A DNA stretch of 64,000 nucleotides from Microcyclospora pomicola (taxonomy: Eukaryota > Ascomycota > Dothideomycetes > Capnodiales): the NCBI GenBank assembly GCA_002786065.1, contig NHNY01000001.1, forward strand, positions 2,046,001-2,110,000, read 5' to 3'. The translations under genes were made by a program, and so were the position numbers. Numbering within the stretch: the stretch's first letter is position 1; every line of letters begins with the position of its first letter. Positions 1 through 10,146 of the stretch are shown here, piece after piece. The notes beneath the pieces were generated by a model. The model saw only the letters and a program-made list of their open reading frames with translations, made no database searches and was not told the origin of the DNA.

Positions 1-1550
1 GTGGAGGACGTCACTTACTTCTTGGTACGAGTCAGTCAAATACGTCAACGCAATTGCCTGGATCGGCGCGCTGCCAAAATTGCTGATAGCGTACGCGACA
101 GCGATGACGGGCCAACCCCAGCCGCGATCGAGGCCGTAGCCGAAGACGAAGGCACCCAGCGGAAGGAAGACAGCAAAAGGCAGTATGACCCACAAGCGCA
201 TTTCGGGCTCATAGATTCCATTGTTGCGCTTTGAAAGCCACAGAATGTGCCAGTCACTGACTGGTCCGGATACCAAGTTTCCGAGCGTCGCGCCGATCAA
301 AGGCGGGATGCTCATGAGCCCAATTTGTGCTGCATTGAAATTCCATGGGGGCTCGAGCATAGCAGACGAGATGTTAACGGTCATGACGCAAGACCAGGCT
401 ATCATCACGCCGTAGACAAGCGACATATATCCGACGGCTGGGATTGTGAAGAGCAGCATGAATGGTTGGTAGCTGTGTCGACTGAAGGTACGCCATGAGC
501 CTGGTGTGGTCGTCGCGAACTTCATGCGTTGCCAGTATGATTTCCTCGGGATATTGGGGTTGAGCTGAACTTTGGTGAGCCCTTGAACCTGTGCATTCGA
601 GCCAGATTCCGCATTGATGAACATGGTGCTACCAGTCTTGTCTGACACAGTCGTCTGCTCCTTCGAATTGTTGATCGAGGCAGACTCTGCCATTACAGTT
701 GCTGGGGCGTGGCTAGGAGTGGAGATGTGGTCGTACTTTGTCTCCTCATACGTGAAGACATAGGCTACGAGACCAGCTGCGAAGAATATGGCGCACCACC
801 ACCAGACCTGAGATATGTCAGTTGTTGTCCCAGCCTCAGTTCCAAATGTGGACATACCCATCTCCAACCCTGCGACAAGGTGATGTAGCCTGCAGCCAGC
901 GCCGCAGCATTGGCTGCGAAATTTGCATTGCATACGTATATGCTGTTCATCCTGCCGCGCTCATGCACGAAAAGACATCGGCGATAGTCATCTGCACGAT
1001 GACCTCGGCCAGCGCGCCGACGCCACATTGCAGCGCATTCACAAGCATGAGATCGGCCAAGGTCTCGATCTTTGCCGCCCAGATGGAGAGGGCCAATTGC
1101 GCGGCCGAGCTGAGGATGTACACCGGACGTCTGCCGAACTTCAATGCGAATGGAATGAGCAGAAAAGCTCCGATGGCCAGAGTCCCGCATCCGATGGCGT
1201 AGCTGTCGTTCAGAATGTCATAGCTGAAGCCCAATTCGGTGTTCATCGGTCCCCATGTCGGCGTGGCAGCATCGATAAAGGCAAAGACCATGAAGGTGTA
1301 GAAGTTCGTGAGGAAGAAGTTCCAGTATTTCTCCCGTTTCGGCCAGTTCTGTAGTATACCTATATCAGTACCTTGCCGCACTGGTGATAGTTCTAAGCGG
1401 ATGAGACTCTACCAAAGGATCATTTGGGTCGTCTGAAGGACGGGGCTGCAAGATGATGTCGGCGCCTTTCGTGTTTAGTTTGAGCAGCTCGAGTTGAACT
1501 GTCCCGGGCGGCCAGTCGTAGTCATTCCTATCAGTGTCTTCGGACGCCAT
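1..1550 (-). CDS. MFS transporter, 3' end beyond the window, one-base frameshift
   Basis: Major facilitator superfamily proton-coupled transporter of the plasma membrane, of the fungal drug/polyamine (HOL1-like) type; the substrate cannot be told. Exons: 1550-1413, 1348-858, 807-19; a further intron starts at 18 and the C-terminus lies outside. Introns are 64 and 50 bp with clean GT-AG ends. Seen: a hydrophilic N-terminus ending in the usual DPNDPLNWP entry motif, TM helices, the loop LKFGRRPVY between TM2 and TM3, a long polar central loop, and AIALTYLTDSYQE, a typical HOL1-like C-terminal-half motif. Odd: in exon 2 the family motif IADVFFVHERGRMN is split between two frames at an A-run (970-973 on the plus strand), where one base appears to be missing. 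Either the gene is a recent pseudogene or the base was lost in sequencing. Family assignment is firm; functionality is uncertain. Confidence 0.85.
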
Positions 1551-2520
1551 GGTCGGTATTTAGGTATGCTTTTCAAGTTGCTCTAAACCTCAGGCGTAAA
1601 GACAACAGTTGTTGCGCTTTTGGCACAAATCCAAGTGCGAGATGAATGGAAGTACTTCCCTCACATATGTAGTAATCTTGGGAAGCTTTCCAATATGTAT
1701 CAGCAGCTGTAAACCTCGTGGCGACCTACTGCGCTAAGAAGTAAGAGCTCTTATCTTGTCCGACTACTCTGCTGAGGGTCTAGATCTGGGGTGCAGCATG
1801 CCGCTTCGACGATACCGATATCATGCAGATACCTTCCCTTTTCAAAGCTCTCATGCTCTAATACATTTACCATATCCAAGGTAGCGGAGGATTATAGCTC
1901 ATCAGTGAAAATGGGGTTGGGCCTGCCTCTTTTTGGGGTTGATGTAGGTATAGTATTGCACCTCCAATTCCTACGCAACACTTGAAGCTCCTCAGATCGC
2001 AAGCCACAATAGCAAGCCACAATCGAGAGCTTCTAAATGTTGGGTATTGCTCGAGCTTGTCCTATGCACACGTAATCTGCAAAGTAAGCATGTGCATACA
2101 TAGGGACGGCTGATGGACAAGCAGGGTAGATGTACTGTAAGCGGCGGGGTGTGTTTGCTGCAAGGATATTCGACGGCGCAGCGTGGTGAGTGTCAGAGGT
2201 GCCAGATGTACCAAGTGCAGATTTATGAGCTGAGGTGAATCTGGTGGTCAGTGACGGGTATGATGGATACCTCACTCCCTCCGAACCCATTCAGCACTCG
2301 GGGCGTACAAGGTCGTCTCGACTTTTGATATGCCACGATATGTGTCGAAACAAATCATAGATGGAACCGTTGATCACGGATAGTGACAAGGGTCGCCAAA
2401 AATGTCCCAAATAATGTAAGGTCACGGCTGACAACATCGCCAGCTCGCGTCGGCAGTAGTAGCAAGCAGATGCTAATTCAACGTGACCATGGCGATTTTT
2501 GAATCATTCATCATACATCA
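1551..2520. other. intergenic, 970 bp
   Basis: Lies between the 5' end of the MFS gene and the 3' end of the PRMT3-like gene, so it should hold the MFS promoter next to 1550. Only short low-complexity reading frames occur. I see no repeat, RNA gene or clear promoter motif. Confidence 0.6.
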
Positions 2521-3108
2521 TTATGAACCTTCCTTTGGCGCTTCCTCCATTGCTGTGTCAGCATCAGCCAGCTCCTCGAATTCGCCTAGACTGAACAGCA
2601 TTGGGTCGTTCTCGATCACAGGTTGGAGGTACTTGTCGTCCGCCCACTGTTTAGGATCGCCGACTGCCAAGTCTTTCCCCGAGGTCGTTCCTTTCGCCAC
2701 CTCGGAACGTATGTAATTGACAAGCTTGATCGCTTGTATGAAATCGAGCTCTTTAGCAGTGTCAGCATGTAAATATTCATATCAGCGAATGACTGGAACC
2801 AAGCTCGACTTACTGTTCGATTTGATCACCGCCCGAAAGTTGAATCCGTCCTTCTCTTCGCAATGTCGCACCATTTCAGGTGCACTCGGGAAGACCTCGT
2901 CGGTGAAGAATGACTTGACACTGACCTCTTCTACATCATCGTCGGCGTCTGCATCTTCCCAACCGGGTGAGTCTGGTCGAACATCAACGCCTTCGTCTTC
3001 GAGCTCTTCGGCCACAGCCTCATCCTCATCGTCTCGAGGCGCTGGTCCAGAAAAGTTGCCGTCTCTGTTCGTGACTGTCCATCCAGCAGGTAGAGAGTCG
3101 ATAGGCAT
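2521..3108 (-). CDS. stand-alone PRMT3-like N-terminal domain protein
   Basis: Two exons, 3108-2814 and 2750-2521, 174 residues. The acidic stretch ending in PGWEDADADD, followed by VSVKSFFTDEVF, HCEEKDGFNF and LDFIQAIKLVNYIR, follows the order of the N-terminal zinc-finger region of protein arginine methyltransferase 3 (Rmt3/PRMT3). The C-terminal KYLQPVIENDPMLFSLGE also has a PRMT3 counterpart just before the catalytic part. The protein stops there: no AdoMet-binding or methyltransferase motifs follow. In the finger, the expected Cys pair (CxxC) reads SFFT and the second His is Asp, so zinc binding looks lost. In PRMT3 this region recruits substrates such as ribosomal protein S2; a substrate-binding or competitor role here is inference. 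It is divergent from the OPT gene, with 280 bp between start codons. Start chosen at MPIDSLPAGW because upstream codons look non-coding. Confidence 0.7.
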
Positions 3109-3388
3109 AATGTGATGTTGAGCTTGATATTTTGAGTGCCTACGTCGAATGATCACCCGACTAGAGCTATATACTATGTCGCAGTTGACGACTCCCAAGC
3201 ATTTTAAAGAAGTTCTGGCAAACTGAGTTTGGGCACGTACCGGCCGCCGCCCGCCCGCAGCCGTCGCAAGCCATCTGAAGGGAAGCTAACCCTCACGTCA
3301 TCACCAGATTGGAGACGAGACAGAACCTCGTCGGATTGTAAATCTTGACGTGTAAACTCTCGCGAGCCGATGGATTCAAAGGTCGATC

Positions 3389-5776
3389 ATGGCTCCAGAT
3401 AGAGCAGACTCCCTCGACGACGAGGGGACCGGTAACGATGAAGATGCGCAACTGCTGCAGCACGAGACTTCGCGTTCCATCACACAAGAGCCTATTGGGC
3501 AAGAGCCGGATGAAGACTTCTTGGCCAAGAGGAGTGAGGAGCCACAATTCACAGTCCGGGCATTGCTTGCTGGTCTGTTCATCGGGGTCTTGATTGCTTT
3601 CAGTAACACATACTTTGGACTGCAGACAGGATGGATCAGTGGAATGGCCATGCCGAGCGCGTTAATCGGCTTCGCATATTTCAAAGGTCTACGGACACTG
3701 ACGTCGCAGTTCGGCGGTACATTTGAGCGCATGGGATTTGGGGAGGGATTCAGCGAGGTGGAAAACGTGCTTGTGCAAACGGTTGCCGGCAGTGTAGGAA
3801 CAATGCCATTAGGTTGTGGCTTTGTTGGTGTAGTGCCCGCGCTGGAATTCCTCCTGAAGCCCGAAGAGACGCCGGAGAGTGGGTCTCAAGATGTTGGCGT
3901 GATGGCTGCATTGCAACCAGCGCAGCAGACAGGAGGACTGCGGTTATCGCTGGGCAACCTTGTGCTCTGGGCGCTTGGTTTGTGCTTCTTTGGTGTGATG
4001 TTCGCTGTACCATTGCGCAAGGAGGTAATCATCCGAGAGAAGTTGCGGTTTCCATCAGGGACGGCCACAGCATTGATGATTGGGGTACTCCATGGAGGAG
4101 AGAAGACCGGCATAGAGGGCGAAGCTGAAAACACAGCGCGGAGGAGAAAGAGTAGGCGGTCGGGTCCAGATGAGGCAGATCGAAGCGCTTTGACTCCTTC
4201 ATCAATCCGTTCTTCGAATGTTGATGAGGAATCCCGCGACCGGAAAGAGGACTCAAGACGAGACTGGAAAAAGCAGATTCGACTGCTCACGACGTCCTTT
4301 GGCGTTAGTGGCATTTATGTAGGTGCTATGAATGAGAACCGCGCACCCACACTCACTGACTTCTTGTGCTGAAAGACGTTCACATCCTACTTCATACCTC
4401 AGCTGCACAGTATACCGATCGTAGGATCCTATCTGTCTGACGTATGGCTCTGGAATCTAAACCCGTCGCCAGCTTATGTCGGCCAGGGCATCATCATGGG
4501 CCCAGCAACCACGATACATATGCTCCTTGGTGCTCTCCTCGGTTGGGCAGTGTTGAGTCCGATCGCCAAGTCCCAGGGATGGGCGAAAGGTGATGTCGCG
4601 GACTGGAACACTGGTTCCAAGGGCTGGATAGTATGGATCTCCCTCGCCATCATGTTGGCGGACGCTGTTGTCAGTCTGGGCTGGCTGGTCTTGCGACCCT
4701 CCATATATTACGGACGTCTCTATCTGCCACAACTTTACTCGAGTATTCGCTCCAAAGGTCTGATGCATAGCATTCATGATCTATTGCATCCAAGCATGCG
4801 TGGCTATAGCCCTGTCAACCTCAATGACACTGCATCTACAGCCACACCGCGAACGTCAAAGTCGAGGCCACAAGATGGAGACGAGGAAGAATACGACGCT
4901 CCGCCTGAGCACCGGATAGGCGTCAAGTCTACAATCATCGGCCTGGTTCTTTCTGTAGGATTCTGCGTTTTCGCCGTACAATACTCGTTCGCCGGAATTA
5001 TTCCCATTGGTCTCACGCTCCTGGCCATGGTGCTTGCCCTGTTCCTCAGCATTATGGGCGTACGTGCACTGGGCGAAACTGATCTCAATCCAGTCAGTGG
5101 CATCTCCAAGCTGACGCAACTCATCTTTGCGCTCGTGACACCCACAGGTAGTCGGAATGCACTGACCATCAACCTTCTGGCCGGAGCGATCTCAGAGGCG
5201 GGCGCCTTACAAGCTGGTGATCTCCTGCAGGACCTCAAAACAGGCCATCTGCTAGGTGCTAGTCCTAAGGCGCAATTCTACGGTCAGCTCATCGGTTCTG
5301 CCGTGGGTGCTGTTGTATCCGCGGCTGTGTACAAGCTATACACCAAAGTCTATACCATTCCCGGCGGCATGTTCCAAATCCCCACCGGCTATGTCTGGAT
5401 CTTCACAGCACGTCTTGTCACTGGCCAAGGTCTACCACCTCGAGTGCCAGAGTTCGCTATTGGTTTTGCAATCCTGTTCGCTGCTCTCACCATACTGCGC
5501 ATCTATGGTAACAGCGTCACCAATGCATCGGGGAACAAAGGTGCAAGATGGACCCCTTTCGTACCTGGCGGAATCGCTGTAGCGGTGGGAATGTACAATA
5601 CCCCGTCCTTTACACTGGCGAGGACAGCGGGAGGGTTGCTTGTGTGGTATTGGACGGGACTGAAACGCAGACAAGAAACGCCGATGATTGTACTTGCGAG
5701 TGGATTGATATTGGGCGAAGGTCTTGTCAGCATAGTCAACCTCGGGCTAGCAAGTGGTGGCGTGCCACATCTATAG
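3389..5776 (+). CDS. OPT-family oligopeptide transporter
   Basis: Exons 3389-4318 and 4376-5776 (57-bp intron) give 776 residues. OPT proteins are polytopic membrane carriers that import small peptides, glutathione or metal chelates with protons. Seen: an acidic cytosolic N-terminus of about 55 residues, then TM1 with the motif SNTYFGLQTGWISGMAM, a run of about 14 hydrophobic segments, the conserved MGPATTIHMLLGALLGWAVL region, and two polar loops (about residues 245-300 and 430-470) rich in Ser/Arg/Glu. The layout resembles the yeast YGL114W branch of the family rather than Opt1, so a peptide substrate is not assured. Splice sites restore the frame exactly at GIY-TFTSYF. Nothing looks broken. 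Confidence 0.92.
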
Positions 5777-6133
5777 TGCTGACGAGAAGAAACTCATCAT
5801 CACACTACTTCGATCACTTGCCACGATCCATCCATTTGTCTCCCAATCAAGTCAGCCTATGTGTTAAATAGCACTTTGATCACTCCACTGGGTAACACAG
5901 CTAGGTCTTGTAATACCGTCCCATTCTCATAGATGTGCTATCGCCGCTGTCTACCCATCACTTAGCGCTAAATGCGAAACATTCATGTGAATAATGCCCA
6001 TCCATTGCTCTTCACGCTTGGAAACATCACTATCTCCTGGTGGGGTCAAACGACTTAGCGCTGTAGACTTTGTTCTTCACTTTCATTGCTACATCTACCA
6101 CGACCAAACAGTGAAGTAGTATCGTCGTTCACC
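5777..6133. other. intergenic, 357 bp
   Basis: Holds the 3' end of the OPT gene and the promoter of the next plus-strand gene. No distinct motif, repeat or reading frame is seen. Confidence 0.5.
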
Positions 6134-7303
6134 ATGCCACAACCGTTCCTTCATTGTTACTACACCATACGATACACCCCATCCCGTTCCGCGGCCGCAT
6201 CCAGTATGTCAACCCCTGTTGAAGATGTGGTTCCCATTCCCACCACGCCACCTTTGATCGAAGATGTGGTCCCCCAACCAACTATGGGTCAGCCCGCTCA
6301 AAACCAGGTGAGTGACATAGCGAAGCACTTTTATGTGTTCATGGCTAGCGAGGACGGCCAGGCAGTGCAGCGAGCGTGGAAAAGGCATATTCGTGGGGAT
6401 TTGTTGGACGATGTCGTTCTATTGTTGAAGCTGGATCACGTGTTGACTCGATTTTTCCGAGTATGGAATGAGATGAACGCAACGGAGGGTTTCGAAAGAA
6501 ACAAGCAGAGGTTCATTTCGGAGGCGCTGATAGCAGCTGATCCCTCGAACTTGGAGGCAAAGGACGACAAGATCTTCCAGGCTTTCAATGCGGTCATGAA
6601 AGTTTTTGAGCGCGCCAAATGGTCCCACGAGCTGCATGCAAGCGGTCGTTCGGTCCGGCAGGAAACGATACATAATATCATGACACCGTTGATGTTCTTC
6701 CACATCGACGTCCACATGTCGATTCTGGAAGCTGAAACCGAGATTGCCGGGGGCTTAGATGTGATTTTGGCCATTGATAAGCGCATCGCTACGCAATTGC
6801 TCCGCCGGCCTCTCCGTCGTCTGCCCTTCCAGGACATAGCTTCTGAGGTGACTTCATATTCCGACCTGAGTAAAGAGACAAAGTTTAACAACCAACTCGC
6901 AGGAACTATTGGCGCGAAAGCTGGACCGAAAATACAAACTCCTCGAACACCTTGGGTATGCTAGAGTACTGGGTGGGACCTCTAGAGCACGGTACAGCGA
7001 ATTGCTGGCCTCAACAACTTCACCAAGCCTCGAACGGACACATCTTCGGCAGCGCACACGCCCTTCTTCTTGAAAGAGACGGGCAAGTATGAGTCAAGCT
7101 ACGCGCTCAAGGCCCAGTGGCAGAATCTGGAGGTGGCGGATACCGCCAGAGAAAGGCTTGAGCTGGGTGGCTCAGTCGAAGTAGAGATGGCGCAAGTGCG
7201 TTCTACAGGGAGCTTACTTGCATCTGAAAGCGCATCAGAACGAATAGTTGAAAAGTCAACGCTGGGAGCTAGTTGTCAGACTTTTCAGGGTCGTAATTTG
7301 TAG
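6134..7303 (+). CDS. hypothetical protein, helical, no recognised domain
   Basis: I do not recognise the family. The long first exon runs from ATG 6134 (context ACCATGCC) to about 6955; a second start at MSTPVEDVV (6206) is possible. The N-terminus carries a short Pro-rich repeat (EDVVPIPTTPP, then EDVVPQPT). The middle is helix-rich with many charged residues (for example YVFMASEDGQAVQRAWKRH). An in-frame TAG lies at 6962-6964, inside what looks like an intron starting GTATGC at 6956; AG sites at 6985, 6997 or 7027 would all rejoin the frame that ends at 7303. The first two would make unusually small introns, and the third (72 bp, with a CTCAAC branch-like sequence) fits best. If no intron is removed the protein ends at 6964. 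Probably a lineage-restricted gene. Confidence 0.5.
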
Positions 7304-7669
7304 AAATATCTGAATCTGTAATCATCTCGGTTGATGAGGTGAGGTCGGGTGCGGAATTGTGCGCTTGCATTCTCCGCGACTCGCTTTTTCAAGTCACTCC
7401 AAAAAAGCTGCCTCAACTTTCATCATGTGTTCTCTGAGCCCATCCTCCAAATGCCGTTTCTTCAAGCCTCAGCTATCTGCTGTTAGCTGATCAAAGTCCA
7501 CGAGAGAAGATCTAGATGTGAGCATGGTCTGCTAGCCCTGCAGTAAATTGACAACCACCCAGCAACGATGTGGCAAGCACCTTACATGCCGGTGCTTTGC
7601 AGCATGAAAGCTGCAGTACAATGATAGTACAGCTCTGTGGCTGGACTATCCGTATCTATATAAGACCGC
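7304..7669. other. intergenic between convergent genes, 366 bp
   Basis: Convergent 3' ends on both sides, so it should contain two polyadenylation regions. Nothing else is visible. Confidence 0.5.
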
Positions 7670-8446
7670 TCAGTTGAAGACGGGATACAGGATGGGGAAC
7701 ACACTCCAGATCCAGCCTGTCAGAATCGTCACTGGTGCCATGAGATTGGTCCTCGTCGATCCCGTCGGTATGACACTGACCCCTTTCCAGTCCAACTGCG
7801 TATCTTCTGGATCTTTCGCTGCGACCTCGATCATTCCCGCTGCCAGATCCAGGAAACTGAGGAACGTTTGCTGTGTTTCTGTGCTCAACTTGTGGCCGAC
7901 TTGCTTGTCGTCTACCAGACCGCCAGGCTGGATGAAGACGGCCGTTATCCATGACTTGTGCATGCGATAATAAGCTTCTGCACGTTCCAGGTCATCGTAG
8001 ATATAACAGAGACCATTTCTGAGGAACCAATGTACGGCTGATGGCATGCCACGGCACAGGTGGTCGTTAACTGTTGCACTGCTGAGAACGACGATTCGAG
8101 GCAAGGCCGCTGTGCTTTTCTTCACGCATCGTATGTGACATAGCGCGGCGATTACAGCATGAGCAGTATCCAATGCGATCGAAGTGCCGGGCTTGTTTCT
8201 TGTGGAAGCGACACAGGAGAAGACGGCATCGCAAGGAGCAATGCACTCAGCAAGGACTTCGACATTATCGATTGAAGACTCGAAAATTTGTATGCGTTTG
8301 TTGTCTCGCAGTTCTGGTTTCTGGTCGTAGAGCTTCTGTTTCGAGCGCACAAGACAGCGAACCTTGATCGAGGAGTCCTTCGCCAACAAGGTAAGTATCG
8401 ACCCACCAACGTTGCCAGTCGCTCCCAGGATGGCGAAAGTGGGCAT
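7670..8446 (-). CDS. NmrA-like / atypical SDR NAD(P)-binding protein
   Basis: Single exon, 258 residues. The N-terminus FAILGATGNVGGSIL carries the GxxGxxG dinucleotide-binding loop of a Rossmann fold right at the start, as in NmrA-like and isoflavone-reductase-like atypical short-chain dehydrogenases. This is followed by VRCLVRSKQKL, where the Arg suits the NADP phosphate, and by VVLSSATVN at the position of the catalytic-site strand. A canonical YxxxK pair is not evident, so it may be a redox sensor or a diverged reductase. The C-terminus ends in a hydrophobic helix (TGWIWSVFPILYPVF) that may associate with membranes. It is divergent from the DUF1772 gene across 545 bp. No introns or breaks. 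Confidence 0.85.
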   Translation of the reverse strand: MPTFAILGATGNVGGSILTLLAKDSSIKVRCLVRSKQKLYDQKPELRDNKRIQIFESSIDNVEVLAECIAPCDAVFSCVASTRNKPGTSIALDTAHAVIAALCHIRCVKKSTAALPRIVVLSSATVNDHLCRGMPSAVHWFLRNGLCYIYDDLERAEAYYRMHKSWITAVFIQPGGLVDDKQVGHKLSTETQQTFLSFLDLAAGMIEVAAKDPEDTQLDWKGVSVIPTGSTRTNLMAPVTILTGWIWSVFPILYPVFN

Positions 8447-8991
8447 GTTGTCTTATTGGTATTGTTGTTCCTCCTCCTGCGAAAAGATGACCATACCAAC
8501 TCACAGGTAGACATAGGACCGTTCCACTCACGATTTTTATGTTTTCTGCAGTTGCTCTTGCATCATCCTCATTCGGGTTTTGGAGCACCTGTGTACAGAC
8601 TCCAAACTCCGATCGTACTACGCTCGACAGACTATGTTGAGCAGGTCTTTCATCGGTATACTTTACCTCATCGTCCTTCCTTCATTGTCCTTATTGCTCA
8701 ACTCTCGCATGATTGGATGCAGCATGACATGTGCTGGGTGAGCTTGTCTTGGCCTGTAGCGGGCAATTCCCAAAACCCGAACCTTCGCAATGTACGTCAG
8801 AACGGGCTTGTGTCATCAACCACGCCCATCGTGTTCTTGACCATCGCTGCATTCGATGTATATAAGTTTTTATTTCTGACGATGGAAAACCTGTAGACTC
8901 TTCTCTACTCACGTAAGACATTCATTTGCAAGCAGCTTGGGGCCTCACAATAAGTTCCGCAGTACTAGCTTAGGGTTCTTCAGTTGCAACA
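8447..8991. other. divergent promoter region, 545 bp
   Basis: Separates the start codons of the NmrA-like gene (minus) and the DUF1772 gene (plus). A TATA-like site lies at 8859-8866. No convincing gene inside. Confidence 0.55.
8859..8866 (+). promoter_or_regulatory. TATA-like box
   Basis: TATATAAG, 126 bp before the ATG of the DUF1772 gene, a reasonable TATA distance for a fungal promoter with a short leader. Inferred from sequence only. Confidence 0.4.
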
Positions 8992-9711
8992 ATGTCTTCT
9001 CTCACAACCGCCGTGCAGGCATTCAGCATCACGATCTCACTCGCCGCTGCCGGTAGCATAGCTACGTTGTCCATCTTCGATGTTCAGGAAATGAAATCAC
9101 AGCCGGCAGAACGTTCTCTGCCAATGATCAGATGGCTCTTCAGCCGCGGGTCTCACACCTACCCTGCAGCAGCAGTAAGAACCCCAATCATGTCATCTCG
9201 AAAGACCAGCATCTGACCAGATGCGGTGAAGTTCATGTCAAGCGCTGGCTTCGCATTCCTGGCCTATAATGCCATCCCGCCGCATCTGCGCAGCATTCTC
9301 CAGATCCTGAAGACCTCAAACGGCATCAAAGCCAATGGCTACCTTGCAGCGACAGCGCTCTCATTCAGCATCGGTCTCTTCACCCAGTGGGTGATGGTCC
9401 CGAACAACTTCGCGCTGATCGAGAAGAACGAGGCGAAGGGCGGTGCGCGCAGTGCGAAAAGCGCAGTCGCTATGCGCCAGCAGGGTTCCAGTCCTGGCGC
9501 CCGGAGTGCGGAGGAGTCGGTCGAGGGCAAGGGCGATGTTAACGAGTTCACAGACTTGAGCGGACCGCAGGAACGAACGGAGAAGTCGTTCACCGCGGCC
9601 GAGCGGAGGGAGGTGGATGAGATGTTGACTAAGTTCAGTCGGCAGAATCTGTGGAGGGCGGTGCTTCTCGGTGCTGGTGGCGTGGTGGGACTTCTGAGCG
9701 CTTTGGCGTAA
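8992..9711 (+). CDS. DUF1772 (anthrone oxygenase-like) membrane protein
   Basis: Exons 8992-9174 and 9232-9711 (57-bp intron, branch CTGAC, acceptor AAG) give 220 residues. Seen: an N-terminal TM helix (FSITISLAAAGSIATLSIFD), the family segment WLFSRGSHTYPAAA running straight into FMSSAGFAFLAYNAIP, a third TM (LAATALSFSIGLFTQWVMVPNN) and a C-terminal TM (AVLLGAGGVVGLLSALA). This four-helix pattern and the VPxN motif are those of DUF1772, which includes fungal anthrone oxygenases and many proteins of unknown role. The loop between TM3 and TM4 is longer than usual, about 85 residues rich in Ala, Ser and Glu. No polyketide synthase lies nearby, so an anthrone oxygenase role is not supported. Confidence 0.8.
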
Positions 9712-10146
9712 GGATAAGTAAAAGTCGGTCGGTCTGATAGCAAGAATCAGGTATTTCCATGATGCAACTCCATGGAAGAGTGCAATGTAAGACCATTCAG
9801 TCGAGAGGCCGGCGAGGTATGTAAGAAAGTCCTGCAATGGTCTCTGTGCCGCTTGACTTTGTTATAAGCGTTCGCGGTACATTGGGCACCGGACTCCTTG
9901 ACTCCTGACAAGTGCCGTTTGGACTTGGACACATAGTGCTAAAAGTCTGTTTCGATTGACAGTGCATGGCTAAGAGTGTTTGACCTATCCTATGCCTTGA
10001 TACCCGTGATCAGCTGGGCGAATGTTGATGCTCACCTGTAATTCACCGCCCATATCAACGGTCTCATACACTTTCGGCACCGACATTCTTGACACATCAT
10101 TACAGTCACATAGTCAATATTCAATGCACAGTGGGTCAGCTTTTTT
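9712..10146. other. intergenic between convergent genes, 435 bp
   Basis: 3' ends of the DUF1772 and TAM41 genes converge here. No gene, repeat or RNA is recognised. Confidence 0.5.
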
